From: Tubiluchus corallicola | Taxonomy: Eukaryota > Priapulida > Priapulimorpha > Priapulimorphida > Tubiluchidae | Length of the DNA stretch: 43,093 bases | Assembly (NCBI GenBank): GCA_030141605.1 | Contig: JAQGDQ010001390.1 | Span: forward strand, 1-43,093 | Direction: 5' to 3' | In this document: one piece after another, positions 25,880 through 36,145 of the stretch | How the letters are laid out: each line of letters starts with the position of its first letter | Numbering within the stretch: position 1 is the first letter of the stretch | Made by a program: the position numbers and the translations under genes | Notes under the pieces: generated by a model | The model's database searches: none | What the model saw: the letters and a program-made list of their open reading frames with translations, nothing else | What the model was told of the DNA's origin: nothing

Positions 25880-27000
25880 CTGTTGGACGAGAAGAGAAGC
25901 TGTTCAAAATCATTAAAAATTCCCCTGCTGAGATCTTTTCTACGCACCTAAGCGTTTATTATCGTTGAGTAAAAGCTGAGCATGTCAGCTGTAACATGAA
26001 GATAATTACGAAACAAAATGATACGAAAATGAAATTATGTCAAAAAAACTCGAATTTGGTCGTCGCCAAAAGAGAAGCACATTATAATTGTGGTACGTGC
26101 AAAAATGCTTTTAACAAAACTGATAAACACTAAAGATTATACATGTAAATACAAAATAACCCATATTTGTTTTGTCAGTTTTCATTCTAAATTGTGTTTG
26201 CTAGTTATATGGCCACATACGTAACGTATCTTTTAAAGGTATTGTTCTTAGGTTAAATTAATTGTACATTGTTTTTTTATATAAAAACCACTGTCCATAT
26301 TCACCCTGCAATTTAGGTCTAACCTTATATTTTGTTCTTGTGTTCATCTTGCATTACGTGAGGTGAAAAGGGACACAACTTAGGTTTTAAATAACGTTTT
26401 TTAAAATCAGTTATTTTCATATCTGATACAAATTTACAAAGCTTTTTTAAATATCACTGCATCTAGATAACACAATCTGTTACATATCATCAAACATCAA
26501 AGTTCGCCATTCTCTCCAATTGAGCTCATATCTTAGGACTAAACGGAACCTTCTAGGATGGGCTGCAGCACCCACAATTAGCTCATTGTATTGTGTTGTC
26601 CTTGGTGTTGTTTTCTTGTATTGTACTCCAGCAGGGAGCCATTTATCGTGTGTGGCATGTCGTCCGAATTCGCCACATTATTTATATCAAACTATGTCTA
26701 AAACTGCTCAAAAATTCACAAAAAATAAAGAGCGAGTCAAAACTGGAAAAAATTGTTAGGAATTACTGAAGTCAAGTCACTCAACTCACAGCTACAAAAT
26801 AACCACATCTGGTCAACTAATTAGGCCTGTGCAATAAAAGTTTGGACTATCATTACTGTTACTTGTACATTATTACTGTATTGCACTCATCCAACATCAT
26901 TGGTCATCAGTAATCTATTATAACAACTCCTACATTAGAAAAATATGAGCATGCTGCCATCTATTATGTGAAAAAAGAAATTTACTGAAATAATGCTCAC
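25880..27000. other. CASK intron, no feature
   Basis: Intron of 1121 bp; the plus-strand frame at 26520-26759 is unrecognised. Confidence 0.6.
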
Positions 27001-27084
27001 CTTTAGTTTTCTTCTAGAATTAAATTTTTTCATTTCATCGACAGTTTCATGAAGATGAATCTTTGGCGCATATTTTTCTCGATC
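27001..27084 (-). CDS. CASK: CASK exon: CaM-binding autoregulatory segment
   Basis: An 84-nt phase-0 exon (28 codons), acceptor gatttag, donor AAG|GTGAGC. It encodes DREKYAPKIHLHETVDEMKK then FNSRRKLK. This matches human [28 protein letters not shown] and corresponds to the calmodulin-binding autoregulatory helix that CASK shares with CaMKII ([17 protein letters not shown]). The basic RRKLK tract is kept, so calmodulin binding is plausible. The next exon completes the segment with GAVLAAV. Confidence 0.96.
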
Positions 27085-27535
27085 CTAAATCAATTAAAAA
27101 TACAGAAGTAATCATCTAACTTTAGGTGTGCTTGTATTGTTTAGCTAGTTAAATGGTCACCATCACAGTTTGAAAAAAAACAGTTCCAGGGGTACTACAT
27201 AAGCTTTTATTTGCACATGTATTTAAAATATAGTATATTTTAAAGTTTGTCCAATGTCCTAGTAACCTATGCATGTTTAATTAATACTGAAGGTCAATTA
27301 CGAGCCTCAGTCAAGACACATCACAATCAAATACTGCTATTCTACTCAGGGAAAGTAAAATGGCGCTTCATATGAACATCTTTCAACATTTGACAGACCA
27401 GCTGTACAGGCTCATTTACTAGTGGTTAAAAGGCAAAATTGCCAAATTGATAAAAATTCAGTTGTTATGATAATCACTGGCCACTCGGGTGTCTTTAAAC
27501 ATTAAAACCAAACATCAGCTGGTGGTATTAATAGT

Positions 27536-27539
27536 AACG

Positions 27540-27593
<54 letters not shown>

Positions 27594-27830
27594 TAAAAAA
27601 AAATAATAATAATAATAATAATAATAATAGCAACAACAACAACAACAACACTAATAATAATAACAATAATAATGATAATTTTCTTTAGGACACAGTCCAA
27701 GAATAGTACCTTAAGTGACTCATTACTATTAACCACACGTTACTGCAATAAACCCTCGTGCTCGGTTGAAGAACCAGTGACACTACCTTTTAAGTTTCCG
27801 GTACATGAGTTGAACCCACGACCGCTGATG
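27536..27830 (-). mobile_element. tRNA-derived SINE candidate with ATT tail
   Basis: On the minus strand, GCGGTCGTGGGTTCAACTCA resembles the T-arm and B box (GGTTCAANTC) of a tRNA-type SINE head at about 27806-27828. It is followed by a 120-bp body ending TTGGACTGTGTCCTAAAGAA, then (ATT)n and (GTT)n reaching 27536. Head, body and simple tail in this order fit a SINE. The A box is not recognised with certainty. Confidence 0.45.
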
Positions 27831-28297
27831 GTTATAAATAAGTTGATTAAGAAAAGCTCCTTCCACGTAAAGAATGCAGAATTTTAACATGAATAATATC
27901 TATACAAGTCATTTTTGACCGTTTATCACTACCGAGGCAGCATACCTTTGTGACGAACAGACTAAGAAATCGTTAGCAGATGATGGCATTTTGGCGCATT
28001 TTCAAAATTCAAACATTCCACTGAAGTCTGTAGTCAAACTTCATGATCAACGCAACTACGATTTTTCTATTATGTGCAACTAAAATATGGCTAAAAATTT
28101 CCACTCTTAGAAACATTTTCACTACCAAAACATGACCCTCTTACAAAAGCAGATGCACAAAAGAATTTTGATGGCACTTAAAGCTGTCTTGTAAATTGGT
28201 AAGCAAATAGGTGCCTAAAAGAGACACACTGCTATAAAAGAAATGCCGTCAAAATGCACAACGTGTTTTGGAGTAAACATTCACGACTTCATGGTAC

Positions 28298-28420
28298 CTT
28301 TATCCACGGATGATTCAGCGCCTGTTGTACGGTGATCCGTCGATCGGGATTCAACGCTAGCATCTTTTTTAATAAGTCCTTCGCGCTTTCTGATATGTGA
28401 TCCCACTGTTTCGGCTTCAT
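28298..28420 (-). CDS. CASK: CASK exon: kinase C-lobe helices to PWI
   Basis: A 123-nt phase-0 exon (41 codons) with acceptor gtctgcag and donor AAG|GTACCA. It encodes [20 protein letters not shown] followed by [20 protein letters not shown] and K. This is the end of the CaM-kinase-type catalytic domain, with the conserved arginine of the NPDRRIT motif and the ALNHPW signature. Human CASK reads [20 protein letters not shown] in the same place. The introns on either side are 691 and 1213 bp. Confidence 0.97.
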
Positions 28421-29111
28421 CTGCAGACACGAAAGACTCTGTCAGCAAAGTAAAAATGACCCGTGCTTAGTGCCTAACGAACGAGCAGACGATCAACAGC
28501 TTCAGCAACAAGCAATGGTGAGCATCCAGCAGGCACAGGTGAGAATGGCCAGGTGCAGCTTAATCTCCGGGATGGACTAACGTCTAGATGGATTTACTCA
28601 TGCAAAGGGCTAACGACAACGGTACACAGTAAAGCTTGCATTTAACGATTGAGACAGGCAGGCAGTTAAACAAAAGCTAGCCAAAACAAACAAAGCTTGA
28701 ATTAAATCAAAATTACTTAACAGTTGAAATTTAATTACACTAATAATTTTCCACGGAAATTTCCTAAAAAGAACAGAGCTTTGTTTCAGAAATTAGATGA
28801 ACTACTGGCAATTAAAATTAGCAAATTTCAAGATAAAATTTCAAAATGCAGCTCAGTGCTTGATACAAATTCATAAATCATAAAACTGTGTTTATTAAAT
28901 CGATTTATTAAATTTGTGCTAAAAATTAAACAGTATCTTAGCAACAATGATTCTACAAAAATGATCATTGAGTATAGTAAGACAACTAAGAAGCGTCTTA
29001 CAGTATTAGAAAATTATGCGACACAAAATATACAGTCGATATTCTTAATCAGTAAAATTTACACGTAACAAGAGTTTTGACTAAAATTCTGGATGTAATA
29101 GTTGAACTCAC

Positions 29112-29287
29112 ATGATACCAGCCGTCAATGATCATTTTGTAAACCATGTCTTTGGTCCCAAAGAACGGAAGTGACCCGCTGAGCAGAATGTACAGAAGTA
29201 CGCCGGCACCCCACACGTCCACGCCCTTGCCGTACGGCTCCCGTTTTACCATCTCAGGTGCCATGAAATGTGGTGTTCCAATGCGAC
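29112..29287 (-). CDS. CASK: CASK exon: activation segment end, APE motif, alpha-F
   Basis: A 176-nt exon, acceptor gttatag, donor CAT|GTGAGT. Two bases complete a glycine codon, followed by [20 protein letters not shown], then [20 protein letters not shown] and [18 protein letters not shown]. It carries the P+1 loop and APE motif, the DVWGxG signature of alpha-F, and alpha-G. The first half is almost identical to human CASK ([20 protein letters not shown]). The alpha-G part ([15 protein letters not shown]) is diverged from human TKERLFEGIIKGKYK. An ATG inside the exon opens a longer reading frame that runs into the intron, but this is not a real start. Confidence 0.97.
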
Positions 29288-29514
29288 CTATAACAAATTA
29301 GGATCAGCGTGACAGAAATTATTTATAATAGCGGTTGTCTGAGTTTGAGTCACTATAAACTCCCTTAAAAGGGAAGCAAAAGTGATTTCTAAGTATGTCC
29401 CACAACACTTTCCACATTATTTAGCATTGTGCTTAACTGCTAGAAAGACTTATGTAACAAGAAAAGAAAATTATTAATTATTTAAAATGTTTGCCCCAAA
29501 TGGTAAAATGTCAC

Positions 29515-29690
29515 TAATTCGCCTTTCCTGTGTGCACCACTGACTTGCCAAAAAATGTATTTTTCATGTTATTGATAAGATACAGTAATTTAAACTTTTG
29601 TTTAGTTAGCAAATAATGTGCTACGAATGTTCCGATTATTTTTCCAAACTTATGTAATGTTATTTAAACTTATTTCAAATGACCTATTAT
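29515..29690 (-). repeat. Dispersed repeat family B, copy 3 (inverted)
   Basis: The minus strand reads AAGTTTGGAAAAATAATCGG, AACATTCGTAGC and AGTCAGTGGTGCACA, very close to copy 1 at 6178. It sits in the CASK intron. A 17-bp tandem (TGACCTATTATTTCAAA) borders it at 29680-29720. Confidence 0.55.
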
Positions 29691-30689
29691 TTCAAATGAC
29701 CTATTATTTAAAATTACCAAAATAGTTGTCTTATGGTCAAGTTTAATACATCGTTACTGCAGGTACAAGCTAGGTGAGCAATAAAGCAGAACATTGGCAA
29801 TACAGTTTTTTTGTTACTTGTTACTATAGCTAGTGATTCGAATAACTGTAGTATCCATTTTTCCAAACTACACGAAAAACCCACTGTATAACATTCCTAG
29901 CAACAAAATTCACTACTGCTTAAAAATAAATTGTAAAATGCGGTTTGTATTATAAGATTTCGACTTGACCGAAATGTTAGTTTACTCAAAAAGACTTTCA
30001 AATAACCATTAGCCTTCAGTTGAAAGTTTAAACTATAAAAACGCAATAAAACACGCCTGAAACAGCTTACAAATAGACTGAAATTGTTGCACGATTAAAA
30101 CGCTCTGCCATAAGGTCCCACAGTAAAGCTATGATCAACCCGGTAAAGCTATGACTGGTATGATTCTAAAAGATTTCACGGAAATTTACTTCTGTTTGCT
30201 TGTAAATGTTTATTTTTAAATGCAACCTTTAAATCTAATGTTCAGCTTTATAAAAAAAACAAGAATATTGCATTCAGCACCTAGTCGGGCATCACAAATT
30301 GCGGTGAATTCATTTTCTTTGCCAAAAAACAAAAGAATCAATATAACAGAGAGAAAAGACGACCCGACGTTTCAGTCAACCACTGTGAACGATCCTCGTG
30401 GACATTAAAAAATGATCATTAAATACACTTTTGCGCTCCATACTTTTTTCCTTATGGCCCCTATCAACATCATCAACATTTTGCTTTATCGTACCTTTTC
30501 GTTTTTCTCCATTGTGGAAGTTTTTGTTAATTGTTTTTATTGATACATTTTTATTATTTTTATTAATCTAGCTTTGTCATAAAGAATTAACTCCTCATTA
30601 ACTGCCAAAGGAGTCGCAATATATGTCGCAATATATGGCCTCCAATCAATTATAATGCTATTTTAATATAGCTCTATGTAAATTAAACA

Positions 30690-30974
30690 TACACTGTGGT
30701 CGTTTCTTCTCCTCTTTTCCTTCTTCCTATCCCTAATCTTACTATTTTTTCCATTCCATCATGTCTACTAACCCTAACCATTCTTTCATTCACTCATTTG
30801 TGCCACCTTAACAAGCCAAGCTTTCAAGGTGTCATACAGCAACTCTTTTATTTGGTTAATTTGACTTCATCAACGTTCTTTTTACTTATACTGTTTCTTT
30901 TTGTTTCAATAATATTGTATGTTGATGTATTGTATATGTATTGCTGGAGTGAAATAAATTGATTGATTGATTGA
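30690..30974 (+). mobile_element. Retroelement 3' end with TTGA tail
   Basis: A T- and C-rich stretch ends TGCTGGAGTGAAATAAATTG followed by three to four ATTG units. AATAAA next to a 4-bp tandem tail is typical of a non-LTR terminus. It lies in the intron between the cassette exon and the APE exon. Confidence 0.45.
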
Positions 30975-31197
30975 CAAAGAATTTTAATTTTTGCATCTCC
31001 TCCAACAGATAAAAATAAAAATTTAAGAGGCACTTTGATGCATTGCAATTCTCATTTTACAGCTTGTTCAAACGTACTCTGAAAACATGCATAGCAATAT
31101 TAATGCTGAGATTCGACACAATTTAACAAAAGGTTTCATTCAAGATTCACCCATGTCATCAGTCAATGTGCAATTCTCCTAGATGTGAAATTGCATG

Positions 31198-31222
31198 TAC
31201 AACAACAACAACAACAACAAAT
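31198..31222 (+). repeat. Short ACA microsatellite
   Basis: Seven to eight ACA units next to the cassette exon's downstream intron start. Confidence 0.9.
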
Positions 31223-31324
31223 ATTACGTAAACAAATGTAGTGATGCAGCAAAGTGTAAGAATCATAAAGCACGCCCCAAACATTCAAACATTACCCACC
31301 CCCAGTACTAAATTTGCTCCTTAC

Positions 31325-31381
31325 CTTCGGTGTCAACCTTCAGGTGCATTTTTCCAAAGTAACCCAGCTTGGATGGAGTCA
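31325..31381 (-). CDS. CASK: Candidate CASK cassette mini-exon in the activation segment
   Basis: A 57-nt open segment lies between the GFG exon and the APE exon, with acceptor tttgaacag (weak pyrimidine tract) and a strong donor GAAG|GTAAGG. Its phase (1 in, 1 out) fits both neighbours, so it can be included or skipped without a frame change. Included, it adds VTPSKLGYFGKMHLKVDTE before the glycine of [12 protein letters not shown]. Skipped, the join reads [12 protein letters not shown], colinear with human LVAG-G-RVGTPHF. The inserted peptide contains TPSKLGYFG, which resembles APVKLGGFG in the upstream exon (6 of 9 identical). I infer an alternative exon made by partial duplication of the GFG-loop region. 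I do not recall this insert from vertebrate or fly CASK. It could instead be a pseudo-exon; transcripts would decide. Confidence 0.6.
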
Positions 31382-31688
31382 CTGTTCAAAGCACAAAATC
31401 ATGCATAAATAAAAACACAAATAAACATAAAGTCATGCAAACAATTATTTTACATTTATTTGAGGCCGCTTTGTAAAAAAAAGTCCAGTGGACAACTTTT
31501 GTTGCCTCTTTACTTTTATTAAAAACAGATCAAAGATTCACAAGTTCAGCAACTATAAAATGCTCATTGCAAAAGGTATTAATAAAGCTAGTTTCTGCTT
31601 AGGACTAGCTTTGCACTCAAATTCTATTAAACAATAAAATAGTGACAAAAAATGAACTAGTAATTAAGTTCCTGATTCTCGAAGGCAG

Positions 31689-31777
31689 GCACGAACCTCC
31701 AGCAAACACGATACATGTATCATTAATGTGGAAGTTGGGACACACTTACAACTTTTGTTGCACAACAAACTTGTAAT
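31689..31777 (+). repeat. Direct repeat flanking GFG exon, left copy
   Basis: GCACGAACCTCCAGCAAACA through GTGGAAGTTGGGACACACTT to AACTTTTGTTGCACAA. It matches 32713-32795 in the same orientation at roughly 80 percent. The pair brackets the exon at 32216-32391. Confidence 0.7.
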
Positions 31778-32215
31778 GTAAAATTATGCTAAAGTGACAA
31801 TAAATTATGACTATTACTATTGTCTCATAGCCTAAGAATAAAAATTGGATACAAGCCCACCTTTGCGACCAAGTTACCAATGCCAGTACATCAAAATGTT
31901 CTTGCAAATTTTAACCCTTGTTACAAAAGGAATAAATTGTGTGGTGCAAAACTTAGCCATAACCTTAGTAAAAAAGATGACATGTTTCTACAACTTTCTC
32001 TTAACAGACATGAAGCAGACACATGCAAGGTTTTGAGATTACAAATGAATTGGGAATGCGTGCACATGCAGTAAGAAACCTAATAGTCAGTTTGCATGCA
32101 TTCACTGCACATAATCTGACCAGAGAGACGAATTATGCAACGTGTGCAAATGTCAGATAAACTGCCGTTGCTTTCAGAAGTGCCAGCAACGATCGCAAAC
32201 AGGAGAGGACATTAC

Positions 32216-32391
32216 CTCCGACCATTATCCCGGCATCTGGAAGCTGGCAGGCGATGCCAAATCCGCCCAGTTTAACAGGAGCCGAATTCTCCCTGTTGGC
32301 GAGCAGAACACAGTGCGGCTTTATGTCCCGGTGAATGATGTCGTTCTCGTGGCAGTAGCGTAACGCCTCGAGGATCTGTCGCAGATAGTGG
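32216..32391 (-). CDS. CASK: CASK exon: catalytic loop and GFG loop (pseudokinase core)
   Basis: A 176-nt exon, acceptor ccgacag, donor GTAATG, phase 2 in and phase 1 out. It encodes [20 protein letters not shown] then [20 protein letters not shown] then [19 protein letters not shown]. The HRD motif is present, but the asparagine that binds magnesium in ordinary kinases is cysteine (KPHC), and DFG is GFG. Both changes are the published hallmarks of CASK, which binds ATP without Mg2+ and has weak kinase activity on neurexin. Exon GC content is clearly above the flanking introns. Direct repeats lie in the introns on both sides (31689-31777 and 32713-32795). Identity with human CASK is high throughout, with the activation segment start ([13 protein letters not shown]) the most diverged part. 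Confidence 0.97.
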
Positions 32392-32712
32392 CTGTCGGAG
32401 AAAATGTTAGTGATTAGTGTCTAAAGACGACGGCAAAACGAAGGCAATTTGAAAACGATTACCGGGAAGGCCTGTCGGAGTGGATATCTTGAGATGCGCA
32501 TAATAACAAAGAACGCAGGGCATTAGTTAGACAAGGCACAGCAAACAGAAGCGGATGAATAATAAATAACCGCAAATTTTAAACAGAAATGCAAACACGG
32601 CTAAATTAGAAGAAATCTTTATGACACACGATAAAAACTCATGTATTACACACAAGAAATTGCTGTTGTTACGTGCAGAACAGTAATTGTTATTGTTAAA
32701 CATGAAATGCAC

Positions 32713-32795
32713 GCACGAACCTCGAGCATACACAATATTATTAATGTGCAAGTTAGGACACACTTCCAACTTTTGTTGCACAATAAAATTGTAAA
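32713..32795 (+). repeat. Direct repeat flanking GFG exon, right copy
   Basis: GCACGAACCTCGAGCATACA through GTGCAAGTTAGGACACACTT to CAACTTTTGTTGCACAATAA. Partner of 31689-31777; together they flank the catalytic-loop exon of CASK. Confidence 0.7.
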
Positions 32796-33065
32796 GGTGT
32801 CATGATCAAAAAACAACGTCTGTTAGCAATTTTTTACACTTGGTCTTAGATTAACGTCAATGCCAAAATGCAACATATTATTATCACTATTAGTACACAA
32901 ATAGCAAGATGACTGTTGCCACCAAGGCATTTCATCAGCTTCTGAAACGAACAATTTAAAACTAGTAACAACTCAAAATTGCATCAATGCTTAGTTTCTA
33001 AATTCTAATCAAGGCAAAGGAAGGTTAGACTACAATAAGTCACGTTCATCGACATAGGTACGTAC

Positions 33066-33143
33066 CTGGCCACAGCCTCACTGTAGACGAATCCAGCATT
33101 CGCTCTTTTCACAATCTCAAAGCAGAGGTCAGCACCATCCATA
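33066..33143 (-). CDS. CASK: CASK exon: alpha-D/alpha-E region of kinase domain
   Basis: A 78-nt exon with acceptor ttacag and donor GTACGT. Its first base completes the tyrosine codon begun in the preceding exon, and the last two bases (AG) begin a serine completed by the next exon. The peptide reads [20 protein letters not shown] then SEAVA. It matches human [29 protein letters not shown] with one substitution. This is the helix after the hinge and the start of alpha-E in the C-lobe. The 6.0 kb intron separating it from the upstream exon holds two minisatellites and a piggyBac-like element. Confidence 0.97.
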
Positions 33144-34361
33144 CTGTAATGTAAACTTCGTGAACTATTATAAGCCACCCAGACAAAACAAACACAAAGT
33201 TCTAAGCAGTCAAAGTTTTGCCCATCCTACATAAGGATAAACAGCAATCCTGAAAATTTACGTGAAGTAGTAATTAATACTTAACCAAAATTAAACTTTT
33301 TGATAAAGAGATACCCTTAAAACGGTGATATCACCAAGACTACCTTGAAAAAAGTGGAAGAGTCGAAGGTAGAAAAAGAAGAAAGAGGAAGAACATGGTT
33401 GGAAGTGAAAATGTCAAATCAATGTACAAAGCAATGCTACAAAGCGACAAAGAGATTCTCACCCAAAAAAATCACAAATTAAAAAAATCACAAAAAAGCT
33501 GCATCAACTTTTAAGGAAAACAGTAACAATTCTAAACCATAACTCAGAAGGATTCTCACTCTGAAATATTATAGGCAATATTATATACACAAATATTATA
33601 TTTTCAAGAATAATTAACGTTTAAATTTACCACCTTGGTAGCCTAATCCAATTGGTTTTCAATGTTAAAGGTGTCCCTTGTCGGGTGCACGTTGCACAAA
33701 AAATAGGTACTTCGGGATTTGAAAATAAAGTATGTTTTAACAGTTATTGTGACTGTATGACAGTTTTCACTAAAAGTAGGCGAACATGAGAGAGATTTTC
33801 AGCTTTCAAAAGATTGTACTAACGATTACATCATTGCTAACTACACTCACATACCATCCATTACATTTCAAAACCAATATTTACATTGTTCAATATATAC
33901 TGGTAATAAAATGCATATTTTAGACTGTAATTTATTTTTAGCTACCTTTCTACCGTAATGCACTTGTGAGACCATTGTACATTAATACGAAACTGAAAAA
34001 AAGATAATGTTAATGTCTTACATACAAGATGTTGCTGGTCACAGATAACTTACATTTTTATGTTCTTTGCCGGTATGGTAAAATATGCCAAGCATAAGAA
34101 TGCAACGACTCATTAAATACTCCATTTACAATCTGACTGACAGATCTACTCAATCAAAATTACGAGTATTCTTACAATCATCATAATCTGAAGCATATAC
34201 TATTCTAATGTTATTAAACTATGATTAAATCGTTGATGATGTGTTTATTCATCTATGAGCTGTCACATCATAATCACTGTTATCTGTGTTAAGTACACGA
34301 AAGCAAGGTGCAAAAATACTAAATGATAAACAAAAAACAAATACTAAATAAGAAATAAAAA
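33144..34361. other. CASK intron, no feature
   Basis: AT-rich intronic sequence before the direct-repeat pair and the minisatellites. Confidence 0.6.
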
Positions 34362-34600
34362 TCGCCTTATTCAGATTTGCAACGCTACTTCCTCCGGAAT
34401 TCAAATAGCCATTTTCGTTGCAGTACTTAAGTAAATTTAGTCGTGTAATACACGGTTAGAAAGCCCGTGAAATTCTCTATCCAACCGTATATAGTTTGTT
34501 AATAGGTAACTTAACGCTCAAAAAATAACTCAAACCCTAGTTGTAAAATCGCCTTATTCAGATTTGCAACGCTACTTCCTCCGGAATTCAAATAGAAATT
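34362..34600 (+). repeat. Pair of about 50-bp direct repeats
   Basis: AATCGCCTTATTCAGATTTG followed by CAACGCTACTTCCTCCGGAA and TTCAAATAG occurs at about 34362 and again at about 34547, identical over some 50 bp. The spacing is about 185 bp. The near-perfect identity suggests a recent local duplication. Confidence 0.75.
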
Positions 34601-34841
34601 TTCGTTATCAAAGTTTGATTTTCCTAAATCAAAATGTAATGCGAAGATAAAAGAAGCCACAACAAAACAGAATTTCTGACTACAGTGATGATTGTACAGC
34701 AGAGAAAAAAAGTTCCTAAATTCCTTCCCCACAGTCTGCTTCAATCCCAAAACATCTTCAAATTACCAAATTCAATTATTCGTCAAAACTGGCTTAACCA
34801 AACTTGCCTGGACGAATTTTTGCCAATAAACACCGTCACAC

Positions 34842-35800
34842 TTGTCACAGTCTTGCATCAAGGCATTCTGTCATGAAACATACACAATCACAGACTTATA
34901 CCGAGGCATTCTGCACTGTAATACACACCATCACATGCTTGCATCAACACATTCTGACATGCTACATACAAAGTCACGTGTTAGTATGAACACATTCTGT
35001 CTTGCAACACCATCACATGCTTGCATCAACAAGTTCTATCATGAAACATATACGGTCACAGGCTTGCATCAACACATTCTATCAAGCAACACACACCACC
35101 ATCACATGTTTACATCAACAAATTCTATCATGCAACACACACAGTCACAGGCTTGCATCAACACATTTTCTATCACGCAAAAAATACAGTCACATGCTTG
35201 CATTGACACATTCTATCATGCAACATACACAGTACATGCTAACATGAACACATTGTCATGCAACACATACTACCATCACATGTTTGCATCGACAAATTCT
35301 ATCACGAAACATACATAGCCACATGCTTGCATCAACACATTCTATCACGCAACATACACGGTCACATGAACATGCAAACATGAACATATTCTGCCATGCC
35401 ACACACACCACCATCACATGCTTGCATCAACAAATTCTATTATGAAACATACACAGTCACATGCTTGCATCAACATATTCTATCATGCAACGTACACAGT
35501 CACATGCAAACATGAACGTATTCTGTCAAGCAACACATACCACCATCACATGCTTGCATCAACATATTCTATCATGCCACACACACCACCATCACATGCT
35601 TGCATCAACATATTCTATCATGCCACACACACAACCATCACATGCTTGCATCAACACATTCTATCACGCAACACATTCTGTCATGCAACACACTCAATCA
35701 CATGCTTGTATAAACACACTTTGTCACACAACGTATACTGTCACACGCTTGCTTCAAGAAGTTCTGTCATGCAACAAACACCATCAAACACTTGGTTGAA
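34842..35800 (+). repeat. 43-48-bp minisatellite
   Basis: About 20 diverged units of the type CACATGCTTGCATCAACACA then TTCTATCATGCAACACACAC. Unit length varies because the CACCAC part expands and contracts. The overlapping open frames here (up to 158 codons) shift between units and encode only the repeat. It lies in the 6 kb CASK intron. Confidence 0.93.
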
Positions 35801-36145
35801 GAAGCTCTGCTTGAGTAAGCAAATTAAAGCTTACTTGACACATGCAATACCATCTCCTCATTAATCACTCCCAACCTACAAACACAATAATTAATGTCCT
35901 CTTTCCACCGATGTCTTTGATGTCACCTTCGCGAACTTGCCAATGTCTTACATGCCCATTTCTTCAGAAGACAGATCTATAAACTTGTAAACAGCTATCC
36001 TGAGGAACCTCTTTAACTTGTAGCTTAGCTAATTAATACCTCTTAGTCTTTTTACTAGTGAAGCAACCCAACTGTCTCACTGCAGGGAAATCGAAAGTCT
36101 GAAGAACTCAATTACAACGAGGACAAAGAAAAGAGGGCAACACAG

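Noticed and set aside
27515-27736. Poly-isoleucine/valine frame resembling a membrane segment
   Set aside because: Translation of (AAT)n and (AAC)n repeats.
29049-29264. Independent small kinase-like ORF starting at the internal ATG
   Set aside because: It is the APE exon of CASK read past its donor into the intron; the true exon begins upstream at 29287 and ends at 29112.
34842-35800. CRISPR-like array (repeats with variable parts)
   Set aside because: Eukaryotic intron context; the whole unit varies as in a diverged minisatellite, without constant repeats and unique spacers.
34842-35864. Overlapping open frames of 112-158 codons
   Set aside because: Encode only the 43-48-bp tandem repeat and shift frame between units.
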